Shown here: positions 41,177 to 54,391 of the stretch, piece after piece
How the letters are laid out: each line of letters begins with the position of its first letter
Numbering within the stretch: position 1 is the first letter of the stretch
DNA from: Bilabrum cf. latius
Taxonomy: Eukaryota; Bigyra: Bicosoecida; Bigyra; Bicosoecida
Length of the DNA: 64,000 nucleotides
Assembly: GCA_965178125.1 (NCBI GenBank)
Contig: OZ237771.1
Location: 1 to 64,000, forward strand
Direction: 5' to 3'
Notes under the pieces: model-generated
Databases searched by the model: none
What the model was told of the DNA's origin: nothing
Seen by the model: the letters and a program-made list of their open reading frames with translations, nothing else
Made by a program: the position numbers and the translations under genes

Positions 41177-43942
41177 ATGGCTCAACGGCGTGCCGAATAG
41201 GAAGCCCAAAAGGCAGCAATCGACAAACAACCTCGACCGACGCGTACTGATCAGCCCAGCCCTGCCATCTCTGCACCTGCGCCGGAACGAATGTTGCAGC
41301 GAGTAGCCGCAGCTAGTGGCAGTGCTCATGGTCCATGTGATCTGCCAATCCGCTCTGCGAAGCGATTCAAAGTCAATCGCAATGTTGGGCGAACCCTAGT
41401 GCGGAGGGAGGGTGGCGGTAGGATATCTGGCCGTGTCGTTGCCGGGGCATCTAGGAGTGAGCTGCCTCTTGTGAAGCTGAGGTAGCGTGCAGCCCAGTTG
41501 CGAGCCTTTGACCGGAAGCTGAGGTAGCGTGAAGCCCAGTTGCAAGCCTTTGACCGGAAGCTGAGGTAGCGTGAAGCCCAGGTGCAGGCCAAGGACCAGC
41601 AGCGAAGGGAACGTGATGCCCAGGTGCAGGCCCTCACCTCGACGACCCCTTTTGGGCAGGCATGCCTCGCGCTGGTCGCCGACGTGGATGCGGGGCTTCT
41701 GCCCAGTCCCCTAGAAGACGAAACGGGTGACCCTATGGCAATTGGTGCGGCGCTGCGGGCCCGGCTAGGGCTAGGTGTGGGCGGGATGGGCAAGGACGAG
41801 GACATGCGGAGGCAGCTGGCACTGTATATGGGCCGGCACCGCGCTGCACTGCAGGACCTGGAGCTGGGGGCCGTGGCGGGCGGGGACTGGTTCGGGCATC
41901 TGCACGGGCGGATGAAGTACGCTACTGGGGGAAACGGCCGCCTAGATCTCGGGGCGGTGCTGCCGCCCGATGAGCTGGAGACTGGGCTCATCGGCGGTCG
42001 GGCGCGCGTGATGGAGGCAGGGCCGGCCAAGCGGCGCCCCGGCCGCGCGTAGGTCTTTGCTGCCGGCCACCTGCCCGACTCTGCCTCGATGGCCGCGATC
42101 GAGGCCGGGCGCATCCCTCCGCTGAACCTGCCAGAGGGTAAGCATGGGGCGGGGCAAGGAGTGAACGGTTTCGTATTCGCGATTGAGATGACTCGGCGGG
42201 GGGCCACAGGTGCTAGTGGGGCAGTGGTCGCTGGGTCAACTGATCGATCGCCTATGAGGCTGGCCCTGAAAGGACTGCTTCCATTCGCGCAGGGCAACTC
42301 GTACTACTCCGATCGCGTAATCGGGCAGCACCGTGAGGAGTGGAGGGTGCCTCAGGTGGTGGGCGGGCACAGTAATATCGTGCCCATTAGACACGCATTC
42401 TTCGGTTCTGCCATGCTGGTGCTGCCCTGGGTGGGTTCCGTGTTCATGGAGGCGGGGCAGATCGTGGGGCGCACCACCTGGCTGGCCATGCCCCTGTACC
42501 CCACTAGCCTGAAATCGGCCGCGGAGGACGTGCCGTGCTCGGGGCCCAGGGAGGCGGCGCTGTGGCTGCTGCAGGCACTCGAGGCGATCCAGCACATGAG
42601 GACCATGGGGGCAGTGCACAGGGACATTAAGGCAGACAATTTCTTCCTGGCTGGGGATGGGCGGCTTGTGCTGGGCGATTTTGGAGCCGGCTGTCTGCTC
42701 TTCCACGGGGGCAGGGCAGCCGAGCTGGAGGTGGAATTCCAAGAGAAGCAGCGGCTGCAGGCGCAAGAGCACGCGGCTGCCATAGGTGCCCCAGCTGCTG
42801 ATCCCGAGCTGGCAACTGCAAGAGAAGCAGCTGCAGGCAGAGACGGTGCTGGAAGAGAGCTGGAAGCAACTCCAAATGGATCTTACCCGTTCACGCAAGC
42901 AACGCAAGGGCCACTGGCACGTGCAGAGGGGGGATCAAGCGCAGAAGCAGATGAGGAAGAACAGGAAGAAGAAGAGGAGTTGGAAGATGAAGAGGAGGAA
43001 GAGGCAACCACTGTGCCCGGAGAGGCATTCGAACAATCCGGTGAGGGATCCGGCCATCAACCATTCACGATCCCGACCATCAATGAAGGTGGTGCTGCGG
43101 ACACACGGGCTCCCGAGCTGGTTGCCATGAGTATTCAGAAGGTGAAGAAGGACTCAAGAGGAATGCCACTTAGAAATCTGGCCCAGGCCTATGAGATGTC
43201 CGATGCGTGGGCGGCGGCCAAGACCGTGTGGGGGCTGCTGGCGCAAGGGGATGCGGCTGCGTCTGCTCTCCCTGGCAACGCCAGGCTGTACAAGGACTCT
43301 GCCATCCCGAGGCTACCCCAAGCCGGCAGGGAGCTGGAGGCCATCCTGAGGGGGCTGCTGCAGTCATTGCCAAGCAAACGGCTGCGGCCCGAGAGCGCCA
43401 TGGCCGCCCTGCGAGCCCTGCTGTATGGGCCCTAGAGCTGGGAGCAGGTGGAGCGGGCGGCTGGGGAGGATGAGACCGAGGGCGGATCATCATCCGGTAG
43501 CACCCAGTCAGCTGCGGAGTCAGGGTCAGGAGCAGCTTCAGGTGCGGGGGCGATGACGAGGACTGTGGATGCATCGGCAGCTGCTCCTGAAGGTGCGGGT
43601 GGATCTGCCCGTGAGCTTGAGGTGCTGGTCCGGCGCCAGCTGTGGGAGTGCGCGGCTGTAGACACGGGAGTCAGGGGGGTGGAGGGCGCGCCTGCTGCTG
43701 GATTGTGCTGGGGCCTGGCGGGGCCTGCTCCCATGGTGCGGCTGCCGATCGGGGAGGAGGCGTATGGGGCGTTCGGGTGGGGCGAGCGGCGGTGTGTTCC
43801 AGGAGAGGCGAGCCTGTGGGACCGGTTCCTGCGGCGGGAGGTGCTGCTGCGGGGAGACGGGCCGGATCAGTCTGCGGCTTCCATGGCCAAGGACTGTGCC
43901 GAACTGGTGGAGGCGGTGAAGAGGTTCGGCCATGTGGAGTGA
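41177..43942 (+). CDS. Protein kinase, PINK1-like
   Basis: 921 aa from ATG 41177 to TGA; the frame is open further upstream, so a longer N-terminus is possible. The N-terminal part has a short charged repeat, KLR-TAG-REAQ, three times (41481-41590), reading as a coiled coil. Kinase landmarks: MRLALKGLLPF (VAIK Lys about 365), HSNIVPIRHAFF, AVHRDIKADNFF (catalytic Asp about 483), VLGDFGAGCLL (DFG about 501), a long acidic insert, TRAPELVAM (APE) and SDAWAAAKTVWGLL. After SKRLRPESAMAALRALLYGP the frame passes a TAG (43433-43435) into a C-terminal domain with LLYGP-TAG-SWEQV and RRQLWECAA. The W/L-rich C-terminal extension and the wording around HRDIKADN recall PINK1, the mitochondrial kinase that marks damaged mitochondria. 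Kinase is firm; PINK1 orthology is tentative. Confidence 0.75.
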
Positions 43943-44758
43943 CTATTCTTCCATCACCACCGCTTGCGACCAACTATGTCCTGTTGGCTTCAGCCCGCGA
44001 CCGCGACTGGTCGTGGGAAAACAAAGTAAATTGGCTGTTTGATTGCAGGACAACGTTTATACTGCTTGTATCAGTAGATTCCGTCAAGATATGCAAACCT
44101 TTTGTGGTTTGCCATTTGCTAGATTGCCGAGCGGATCCGCCACCGAGTGCAAGGACAGGGTGAAGAACTTTTCGCGGCACCGGCGGGAGTACCTGGGCAA
44201 GCATCCCAAGCCTAAGCAAACTATATGTGTATTTTATGCATTATTGGTATCACTTGGATGCATTGCTGGGGTCTCGAGTTCTTCCAGTGGCCTGCATCAT
44301 GCCGAACGGATGCCGGCCCCAGTGCTGTAAGATCTCTCTCAACGTCGTCGAATCATCGAAGATTTTAGAATAGCATGTCTTCATACGCTATCGATCTCTT
44401 TCGCAGACATGATCGGTCGGTGATCGGTCCTTTCGGATCCGTTTCAAGAACTAGGCTCCGCGCCAAGCCTGTTGCTAGCGCTGTGCAGCTAGAATCATAG
44501 CCAGCGGTGGCTGGTGTGCTATGCTCTGATCAAAATGGTCATTCCCTAGGGATCCTCATAAACTCGTCGCGCCCGCTATCAGTTCTGTCCGGAATAGGGC
44601 GGCATTCAGAGGATACTTTCCTCGCGGGCAGCCGGCAGCTCGGGTGCCTATTCCAAGCGGATCGCGACTAGGGCGGCTTCACAAACGACCAGGGCATGGC
44701 TTCATCATAGTACGATGTAAAGTTTAAGTCTGCCCTGCAACGGTCCAGGGGATTCACC
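43943..44758 (+). other. Possible upstream exons of the large membrane protein
   Basis: A frame with KQTICVFYALLVSLGCIAGV (about 44215-44275) looks like a signal peptide. It ends at a GTAAGA donor (about 44328), and a CTCTTTCGCAG acceptor (about 44405) leads into a frame that stays open into 44759. This would give the large downstream protein the secretion signal it needs, but no start ATG is certain. A stretch GVLCSDQNGHSLG within it resembles Roadblock-type proteins, which is an alternative reading. Confidence 0.35.
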
Positions 44759-47700
44759 GTGGCAACTTCGGGGGTACGCCATGTGTGCGCTGCTTGGGTT
44801 GCAGGCCTGAGCGGATCTACAGGTAAGCACGTGGAGCCAACAAGCGAATACGATACACAGTCTGTCCAAAACGAATCAAGTCGTGCAGGCAGTTCGCCGC
44901 CGGGCTCAGATTCGGCTCGCCTGCTTCACTCAGGGGCCGCGCGGCTGGATGGTTGCGTGGCCGCCGCGGAAGGCGCCTCTCTGGGTGCTTCAATCGCAGC
45001 AGCTGTGGAGACATGGAAACACCAAGGCCGGTACCCATCTTCTTGCGAGAAGAGCACCCGGTCTGGCATGGGGGAGAGCGCCGCTGCCGCGAGCTGCCCC
45101 GTGCTGGTGGTGCTGGAGGTTAGTCCTGTCCCTTTCCACCACCTCTTCGAGGACTTGAGCCTTCAGTTCACGAGAACAGCGTCTCCAATCGAGAAATCGT
45201 ATCATTCGCATGCAGTGTAGCATGCGGAACACGTACGAAAGCTGCGGGCGGATGTGGATACAACCCGGGAGCAGCTCGACGAGGTCCGCACCTTGCGGCA
45301 GTTCCTGCACACAAAGCGAGGTCAGCACGAGAAGCAGCGGCAGCTGCTGCAGGAAAACACAAACAGCTCGCAGCAAAACTCTTGCCTTACTGCTACGAAG
45401 GCCATCGAGGACGTGGATGCTCTAATCGAGGCTCTGGACCGCGAAGACCTTTTTGTCCACCGCGGTCAATCCGGGAATTCGGGGCATGGCCGCAGGCTGT
45501 GGTGGGATCCTGACAACGCAGATGACGATGGAGCCTTCAACTTCGCTACGGATGCCATCGCAAGCACGATGGACTCGGGAGGCGCGATGGGCGGACAAAT
45601 TGTGCCAAGTGGCAGCCAGGTCCCCACCGTCTCGATCGAAGAGACCCGCCGCATGCTCATTAACGCCTGGAATTACGACGAGGGGGCCATCGGGAATGAG
45701 TCGGTCGCGTTAGATTCGGATGAAAAACTCTTCTGGTGAGAACATGGAATCGCGGCAGTGTGAATATTGCTCGGGGCCACAGGCTCGTGCAAAGCTTCGA
45801 CGGCTACGGTGGCCTGTTGATGTTGACCTGATCCTGCAAGCGCGCGTTGTTTTCCTATCTCCGCCTCGCAGTCAAAGCTGCTATTTTGCCATGTACGGAG
45901 ATGTAGAAGTGTCCATTGAAGCCAGCCTGACAGGTGTGCGCAGTGCGAGGGTACAGCTGCAGGGCACAACGGCTTTCAACTTCGATGTTGGTGTCAACCA
46001 AGCAGGCAGCCTTGAGCTGCCCGGGCACCGCCACGTGTTCTTTCCCACCTCTGATGACCCTAACTCCACCACCCACCACCCCACCGGAGAGTTTCATTTC
46101 ACCGTGATGGGCGTCCCGATCACCGTCGAGTTCGGCCTGCAGCTGAGCGCCTCCATCTCCGCCAACGTCACAGGCATCATGCGGGGAGACGGGCCGGCGG
46201 TGAGCGCGCATCGCGCTCTGACGCTGGGCGCCGAGTACAGGACGGGTCACTGGAGGGCACTCAGGAGCGGGACCATGCAGCTGACGACCAGACCGCCAGC
46301 TGCCATGGTCACCGGTGCATCCGAAGTGCAGGCCCAGTTCGACGTGTCGATCGTGGCCAATGTGTTCGGGGCATGGCCAGTGCAGTTCAGACTACAGCCG
46401 TGGGCATCTAGCGCACTGCAAGTTGGCTCGAGCAGCTTTGAGGAATAGTGCGGCAGCTCCCAGGCCGCCGTGAGCACTGCGATGCGGTGCAACTATGAGA
46501 TCGATGTGGGCGAGCTCAGCTATGGATTGAGCGGGGTGTAGATGCATCTGCCCGGTGCCAAGATGTCGGGAACGCTTCGAGCTATGCATCGATAGAAGGG
46601 GGCGGGACTCTCCGGCTGCGTGTCACTGCATGACCTAGCACCTACACCTACGAGAAGCGGCGCGGGGGGCAGGCGGCTGCTGCAGGGGAACAAGCCCAGG
46701 GCCCACAGGAGGAGTCGGCCACAGGTCAGGAGGATCAGTACAGGAGTGCATGCCTGTCGGTACCTGGGCCTGCCTGTGATTGACTCCATCCAGATTACAT
46801 CAGTGGGTCTCAATGTGTCGTTCAACATTGCGCTGAACGGGACTGCGTGCGGCAGTGGCTTTGAGGCTGTGCAGGTGCTAGCGTGGCGCAACGGCACCAG
46901 CACTACATCCGGTGGGATCCAGGTCCTGAATGGATACTAGCCGGACACTTTCTCGGCTACCTGGGCCATGGTGCCTGCCCGTCTGCTGCCTTACGCAGGG
47001 CATGAGGTGGAGCTGGCGCTTCGAGTAGAGGCGGTGTCGGTGGGTGGCTTTTCCAACGCCTCAGTCAGATCTGCCCCTGTCTCCTTGCCTGCAGTTTGGG
47101 GAGGTCACGGCAGCGCAGTTGATGATGATGACCCTCTGCTTTTCAATGATGATGACTCCCTGCTTTTCGATGATGACGCTGTCGGCGGTGCCGATGGCGA
47201 TGATGATGACGATGATTTCGTTGGTGGGGGTAGCTTCTGGGACTGGGACTGGGACTGGGGCGATGGCTTGGATTAGACTGGTTCTGGCTAGCCCTCTGGA
47301 CTTGACCTCATGTACGAAGTTCAATCGGAGGGGCAGTGCACGGCAACATGCGGCAGAGGCAGCATTTCGAGACTGCTGGCCTGTGTGGGGATCAAGCGCT
47401 CGACGCTGGAGCGGGTCTAGCTGCCACTTGAATGGTGCGACCACAATGCCACCCTGTTCGGCCAACGACCCGCTGCAGTGCTCCCGTGCCATGTACCATG
47501 CAAGGGACAGGCACCGGACGGGAGCCTCGACCGCGTCCTTCGCATGCCTCCGTTCGCTGCAGTGATCAGGGGCATGGTGCACACCACGTCCGGGCTTGAC
47601 CATTACAACCGCATGTTCCTGCACACCGAGCTTGACAACTCGGACGACGGGATTTACGTCATCAGTCGATCCAACGCCTCGACAGGTGTGGAATCCATCG

Positions 47701-50700
47701 CGCTCGCAGCGAGGGAGGAATCGTGCCCCACGAGTGTCGACGGCACCAGCCTGCAGCCTAGATTGTCACGCATGCAGGGGTACTTGTCAGCTGACGGGGA
47801 ATCCGCCGGAGTGGTACCCGGGTCCCATGTGATTGCTGAGATCAGCGTAGGAAAGGCCACCAAGCCGGTCGATGTTGAGCTGATTCAGGTCCCCTATGTC
47901 GCTGCATCGCCCGGAACTCTCGTGCAGCTGCGCTTGCCTTCTGAAACCGCCTTCGATGGCGAGGCGGGGGCAAGGTGGATCCGCGATGTCGGCAGCTGGC
48001 TCAACCACAGCGTAATCGGCGCCGGTGAATGTACAAGCACATCGCCGCTGCTGCAGACATCTGCGTGCGTGGAGAGAGGCGGCACGGGCTTCCAGAATTC
48101 CGACGGTCTTCCTGCCTTTGCCGCTTGCAGAGAGAACCGTGAGCTGTATCCATTTGTAGACGCAGGGATCGTGGGTCTTGCCTCTGCTCTGTCTAATCAT
48201 TCTTCCGCTGTCATTGCGGCTAACTCGGTACCGTGGCCCGGGCAGGCCTGGGCCCAGGAGCATGTGTCTGGGGAGGACATGGAGTCATCAGCCACGAGGC
48301 ACCTGCTGGTGCGGCCTATCGAAGGTTCCATTGGGTTCGCAGTGGAAGTCACTGCTTCTTTTCAAACGGCTTAGACCCGCCTCGAGTAGGCGATTCCGAT
48401 CGTCAGGGCCAACCGGCTGGACCGGCGGGCTGAAAACCACGGGTGGATTCTGCAGTCTGGGCAATCGTCCACTTGGACGTCGCCGCCTCCGACCGAGCTG
48501 ACAACCCTGCAGCACACCACCAGCCTCGTTATTGCAGAAGACGATTTCGACGATAGGGAGTCGTTCGCGGTATCAGTGCTTGGGTCTCACTCGAGTGCCG
48601 TGGCACCTTCCGTGTTTGAGGTACACGTGGCGCCCATCCTGGAGCTGGCCATGGGGGAGGCGCAGACGCACAGCATCCCCACTGATGGGACGACCTACTT
48701 CCGGATCCGTCTACCTGGCCCCACTGCAGCTGCACTCATTGTCCTGCGCTCGCTCTCTGGGGATGCCGACCTCTTCGTGAAGCCAGGCTCCATGTTCGGC
48801 AAGCGCACGGGGTGGGCCTACTCGACCTTCTTGCCCGAGGGACACCCAGACAGGCCGGTGTGGCAGACGGGATCGGAGGATCCTCTCGAGTCTCTGCTCA
48901 TCACACACCTGCACCCGCGCTTTGATCACACGCTGTACGTGGCAGTGACGTCGTACGGTGCACCCACGCGGTTCCGCATTTCCGTGACTCCCACTACACC
49001 GATGGATCCAGGTGTCGTCCAGACTGACGCACTGGATCCAAGCCAAAGCGCCTATTACGTGGGACCCGACAGCGAGGAGGAGATCGATTCCGATGCGCTG
49101 GACGCGTCCTTTGACGCACGTGTCCTAGTGGACATCGACCAGCCAGCGAGCGTGTCTCTCTTCGCAGGCTCCTTGACCAGCTACTCGCCCATTGTTAGGC
49201 CGGATCACGCCGCGATTACGGCGCCGGACGTGAGGCCCGGGTCATCTGCTGAGGTGATTGCGCCTTATTCTGCCTCCGGGCCCGTCTCTCGCTAGATGCT
49301 TCTTGGTGTGCGTGCGTCGTACCATGGCCGCACTATCGTGCCTCGTGAGCTGCCTTTCAGCCCAGTGGACTCCATGGATTTCGCCGCGGGGCGCAGGCGA
49401 CTCTCCGGGAGCAATCACTCGTCTGTATCCCGGGAATAGCGCCGACATGAGGCTGCAGCTGCCTGCACGAGCAAGACCTCCGCAGCTCTCAAGCACAGCG
49501 GCCTATCCGCAGCTCTCAGCACTGAGAGCATCCGGGAGCGATGCCGATCGTTGGCCATCAGTACTAGCCAAGGGGACCCGGAGGGGGCGAGATATCGGCT
49601 GCACGCGGTCACTGGGCCAGAGAATGATGGGGAATCTCGGGCGCTGGCAAGGGATGCAGCAGGTGACAAGCAGCTGCTACGTGCTTCCGTCACCAGATCT
49701 AGGGGCACCGGCACAAGGAACCCTGCTAAAGGGTCAGACTCAGAGAGAGCTGCGCTGGCCACCGCACGGTTGCAATCACCTGACCATAATGTTCCTCTCA
49801 AGTCGACCTCTGACCCACTGCCTGTCTACTCATTGCCGGGGATGGCGTCTTGGGCAACAAGCGTGACCTATAGTCACGCTGGAAATGCACATCGGCGACT
49901 GCAAGGTTCCAGCACTGTGGTTGATGTAGAGCAGTTTGGAAGAGTCACAAGCGGCTGGAGCAAGCTGGCGACCTGCGATGCCCCTCCCGGCCTCACCGCG
50001 GCTGAGCCGTGCACGTCGGCGGATGGCTCCAGCGGGGACTCGCTCGAGTTCATCCGGGTGCAAGTGCCAGCCAACACGCTCCTATACTTCAGCGTGGTGG
50101 CTCGTGAGAGCCCTGGCCGGTCGACGGATGCAGCGTACAGCATGCGGTCCAGAAGCGGTTCTCTGCCTGGGCCCGGGGACGGCGAGTACGAAGACAAAGC
50201 AGTAGCGGCTGGCAGGACGTTCCGAATGGTGAACTGCAGGTACGAAGGCCAGCTGGGGTACGTGAGCGTACGGGGCCAGAACGATCCCAGCCAGGCAACT
50301 CGGATGGACCTGATGGTCGCAGCGGAAGACGCTCACAGGCTGGGGCTGTGTCCCCGCATGGAGTGGAGGGCCAGCCCGTGGGGCGATTGGTCGCACAACT
50401 GCGGCCTTGCGACCAGGGTCAGAGACACCCAATGCGTACGATCCGACACGGGCGTCGAGGTGGACTCTAGCTTCTGCACGGAAGCGCTTCGGCCTCGCAT
50501 GAAGGACGCAAGAGACTTCGGCGCATGCGTGTGGACTGCCTATCCGTGGTCTTAGTGCTCTGTAGAGTGCGGAGGCGGGACCCAGTGGAGGATCCTGGAC
50601 TGCCGCAACCGAGACGGCAAGGGACTCAAAGTGCTGGACCGGGAGTGTGGCGATAGGCCGGCGATGCAGAGGTCCTGCAACGACAGAGACTGTCCAGCTG

Positions 50701-53700
50701 GCGTCAGCTGGGTGACCGGGGAGTGGTCTGCTTGCTCTGAGGAGTGTGGTGGGGGCATCCGCCAACGAGAGGTCACATGCATGGACCTGTCAACCGGTGA
50801 AGCGTACACCAGCAGGCCACATCGCCTGATCTGCGAGAGCTGGCTGGGCCCGGCCCCCGCTATGGAAGAGAGATGCAACCCCGAGTCCTGCAGCCAAACC
50901 CGCTACAGCCTGGTTCAGATGGACATCCGCACGCTGCAAGATGGCATCCCTCGGCTCGAGCCTTTGGTGCCTGCCGAGAGCGTGGCATACTACCTCTGGG
51001 AACGGACGGCACAGGCCAGGGGGGTTTGCGTCTCGGTGCGGCAGCAAGATGTGGTTGATTCGATCGATGTGTGCTCTGTGCGTGAAGAACAGGATGCAGC
51101 GGCATGCGTGCGGCAGTTCCAGGCTTGTCGAGATGACTATAGAGAATCCAACCGTGATTCAGGAATCATCGGGGACGATTCGGCACCAGAGTAGATCTAC
51201 CAGGCATGCGCGTGGACTGCAGCACAGTGTGTTGCATCCATCGGTTGCGGTGCAGTTGACCCAGTCATAAACGAAACATTGATGGAAATGCGCGATGTGT
51301 TAGAGACAGATGCCGGCGTCAGTTTCCCGGCCTGGCCTCAGTTGGCCGGCAGCTCGAGCCAGTATCCGGGCCAGGTGGACCTGTTCATGAGCCCGGTGTC
51401 TGATTCGATGGCGAGGGGGATCATGAAAGGCGCAGGCACTCTGGGAGATGCCATTGTGCAGCAGGCCCCTGTGAGAGGGTCGCTGGCTGCACGAATCGAG
51501 CAACAGATCGGCGTGGGTTTCCAGCCACCCACTGGCCTCGCGAGCGCGCGGTGGTTCTTCCAACCAGCTTTCCGCACATCCACGCAGAACTTGTGGACGT
51601 GGGATGATCTAGACCCGCTCTCGGATGCAACCGATCGTTTCTTGATCGGTGTTCGTGCACGGGACAAGGCACGCACGCTGCAGGTGACTGCGCACGGACT
51701 GCAGGCATTCCCCGTGCAGCTCTCCGGTTCGCTCGCAGAGGGCCCTGTCACGGCCAGGCACCTGCGGGAGGGTGGGCTGAAGCTGGTCGTCACGCTGTCC
51801 TGTGATGCATTCGTCACACCGCAGCAGCTTTTGGACGAGGTTAGAAAGGCGAATCCCTCAGCAAGTGCTGCTGATGTGCTTTCGCAGTCTGGTGCGGCTG
51901 CCGCTGGGCTGGAGAACCAAGATGACGATGGCGGTGCGGCGGGCTCGATCGCGCCAAGCCCTACCTTGATCGTCGTTGGAATGACATCCCTGCAGAGCTC
52001 AGCCAATGGGTGGAACAGGGCAGGGAAACTGCCGCTGCTGCGTCGAGAGCACGCAAACATCGCGCGCATCACCATGGGTGGTCAGGCCCTTGAACTGACC
52101 CTGCCTCCGCTGCCTGGTTACAACCCCGCGGGCGACGAGACCATTCAGGTGTCGATTCCTGCGGCGCTGCTCAGGAGCGGGACAGCTACCACTGTGCCTG
52201 TGAGTGAGGGTGCCATACGGGTGGTGGCCGACCGATCCGACTGCGTGGTCAGCGACTGGGGCCCTTGGACGGAATGCGACGAGATCTGCAGGCCTGGGCG
52301 GCAGCACAGGCAGAGGCAGGTCCTGAGTGTGCCCCGAGGGGATGGCGCTGACTGCCCCGCCACCTCGCAGGAGAGGGGCTGCAACACTTGCGACCCATGC
52401 TCGGGGGTCGATTGTGTCAACGGTGGTTTCTGCTCTTTTGCGCAGTGTGTGTGTCCGCCGGGGTACAGCGGGACCGACTGCAGCGCGCCACCGCCCTTCC
52501 TGCAGGCATTCTGGCAGGCTGGCCCGTGGGGCGAGTGCACCCATGCATGCAACGGGGGCATGCAGAGCAGAGCAGTGCAGTGCATGTTTGCCGACGTTCG
52601 AGATGCCGGTCAACTCCGAGCCGCAGCTGCCGATGACGTGCAGGCAGCTGTCAATGCGTACCGGGCTTGGGTGAATGAAGGCAGCCGCGGGGACCGCCCC
52701 GAGTTTGACCCGACGTCCATGTGCGATGTTGGCCTGATGCCCGTGTCTGATCGCAGGTGCAACATGCAGGCGTGCGACGATCCGGTGGTGGACGCGACGT
52801 TTTCCCTGTCTCGAGATGGAGACACGGTGGGTGTAACTGACACTGTCTCATCTGAGATGGAGGACTTTGTCATTGGGGGCATTCATGCAGAGATCGTGGA
52901 CGCGCTGGGATTAGATCCACTGCAAGTGATGCCGCAGCAGATGGACGGTTGGTTCGACCGGGAAGACACTGTAATTCCGGAGATTGAGCGCAGGAGGCGA
53001 AGGTCCTTAAAGAGGAGGCTGGCGTCGACGAGCCACCGGGTGCAGTCCACGAGTGCATCAGGGAGACTGAGATTACAAGCTCCCAGCACCAGCCACGCGA
53101 CTGGGGTATCTGGCCATGCCGCTGTTGCAGTTGATCAGCATCACTACCATCACCACAGCAGCAGCAGCAGTAGCAGTGGTCAATCTAGCGGTCAATCTAG
53201 CGGCCAGCAGGGATCTGGTTCGTAGGGTTCTACGACGTTTACGCAACAGTGGTCATGGCAGGGGCGACTGCTCCGTCGATTGCAGTCAGCAGAGGCCACT
53301 GCGGCGGACGGAGCTGGCACCTTCTTAGATCCAGATACGCTCATCGAGCAGCTAAGGGCACAGGTGTCCAATCCAGAGTCTACCCTCTTGACTCGCGGGA
53401 CTTTCTTGCCGGGCTTGACTGGCAACGTCACGCTGACAGTGCGGCAGGGCCTGTCAGGCGACGTTGTCAAAACCGTGGTCGTGCCAGTGTCTCGAAGCGT
53501 GCTGGCCTTTGGAGACGATGATGACGTACTTAACGATGATGATGGCAATGTAAGTACGGGCAACGACTCTGTCGATACCGGGTCAGATGGGCTCCAGGAC
53601 GGGGAGTAGCCAGGGGATGATGACAAGTCGGACACAGCGTTGCTTATCGCTGTTTCAGCCGCTGCGGTGTGCGGGCTAGCTGCAGTTGCACTCGCGGTGG

Positions 53701-54029
53701 TGCTATACATGCAGCGCACTGGGGCGCTATCGTGCGGGCGGCAGACGTCCCACCAGCAAGACCCTTAGGCCAGTTCTCCCATGAGAGGCAATGGAGGGCG
53801 GAGATCTAGCATCCAACAGGCGTCAGCTGGGTCTTCGGCCGGAAATGGCGTGCACGGCAGCACGTCGTCCGGACCATCCATCGGTGGCATGCGATCCACG
53901 CCAAACCCAATTCATTTGAACGGGCTGGGTCATGAGAGCAACGTGGTTGTCGGGCCTTCGGTAGAAACTGGCAGAGACAATTGGGACTCGACAGGATCTG
54001 GGTCGAGTCATAGCTCCGAAGAAGCGTGA
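44759..54029 (+). CDS. Very large type I membrane protein with TSP1 and EGF modules
   Basis: Exons 44759(or earlier)-45735 and 45872-54029, joined by a GTGAGA..CGCAG intron whose phase fits (LDSDEKLF to QSCYFAM). Over 3,000 aa, TGA stop, about 17 in-frame TAGs. From the N-side: a helical region, a beta-rich region (45900-46440), an acidic Asp-rich patch (47120-47270) and several repeated beta-sandwich-like regions. Then come thrombospondin type 1 modules (50345-50700, 50710-50890, 52235-52390, 52500-52780), an EGF-like module (CVNGGFCSFAQCVCPPGYSG, 52417-52476), a His/Ser/Gln-rich stretch, one TM helix (LLIAVSAAAVCGLAAVALAV, about 53641-53700) and a 110-aa cytoplasmic tail. One TAG sits in the TSP1 core as WS-TAG-CSVECGGG, where Gln is a usual residue. 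A cell-surface adhesion or matrix-binding role is inferred. The true start is not determined. Confidence 0.75.
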
Positions 54030-54391
54030 TCCAAAAGTTTCGAATTTCGAATCGGATTCTTCTCACATCCCATAGGACTAGATCTACGTCATCCGGGATC
54101 CAGAACAGATCAAGATCATTTAATCCCGGATCCAGGGATCATGGATGTACTAGCCAAGGTTCTGTTAAGTGAGACCTTAGCGGTCGTTGTTTTGTAGCTT
54201 TTAGCTTGAATTGCTGATCTGGATCAGGCTCTTTTTTTGCTTGGATCTGATCTGGATTCCGTAGATCTAGTAAAAAACCTAGCCACACGTTACAGGAAGG
54301 CTAGGCAAAAACATTCGATTTTTTTTTCTCAATTCAAATCGATCATGTTGTGTGTGGTTGCCCCCAAGCTCTGCGTTGGCGTCAAACTCAC
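54030..54391. other. Convergent intergenic gap
   Basis: 362 bp between two gene ends, AT-richer than its neighbours. Short GATC-rich inverted motifs recur (CCGGGATCCAG at about 54090, TCCCGGATCCAGG at about 54125, GATCTGGATTCC at about 54248). No gene. Both flanking genes probably end their transcripts here. Confidence 0.5.

Noticed and set aside
44430-44760. Separate LAMTOR5/Roadblock-like gene
   Set aside because: Only GVLCSDQNG resembles it, and the rest does not follow the family. The frame joins the large downstream gene.
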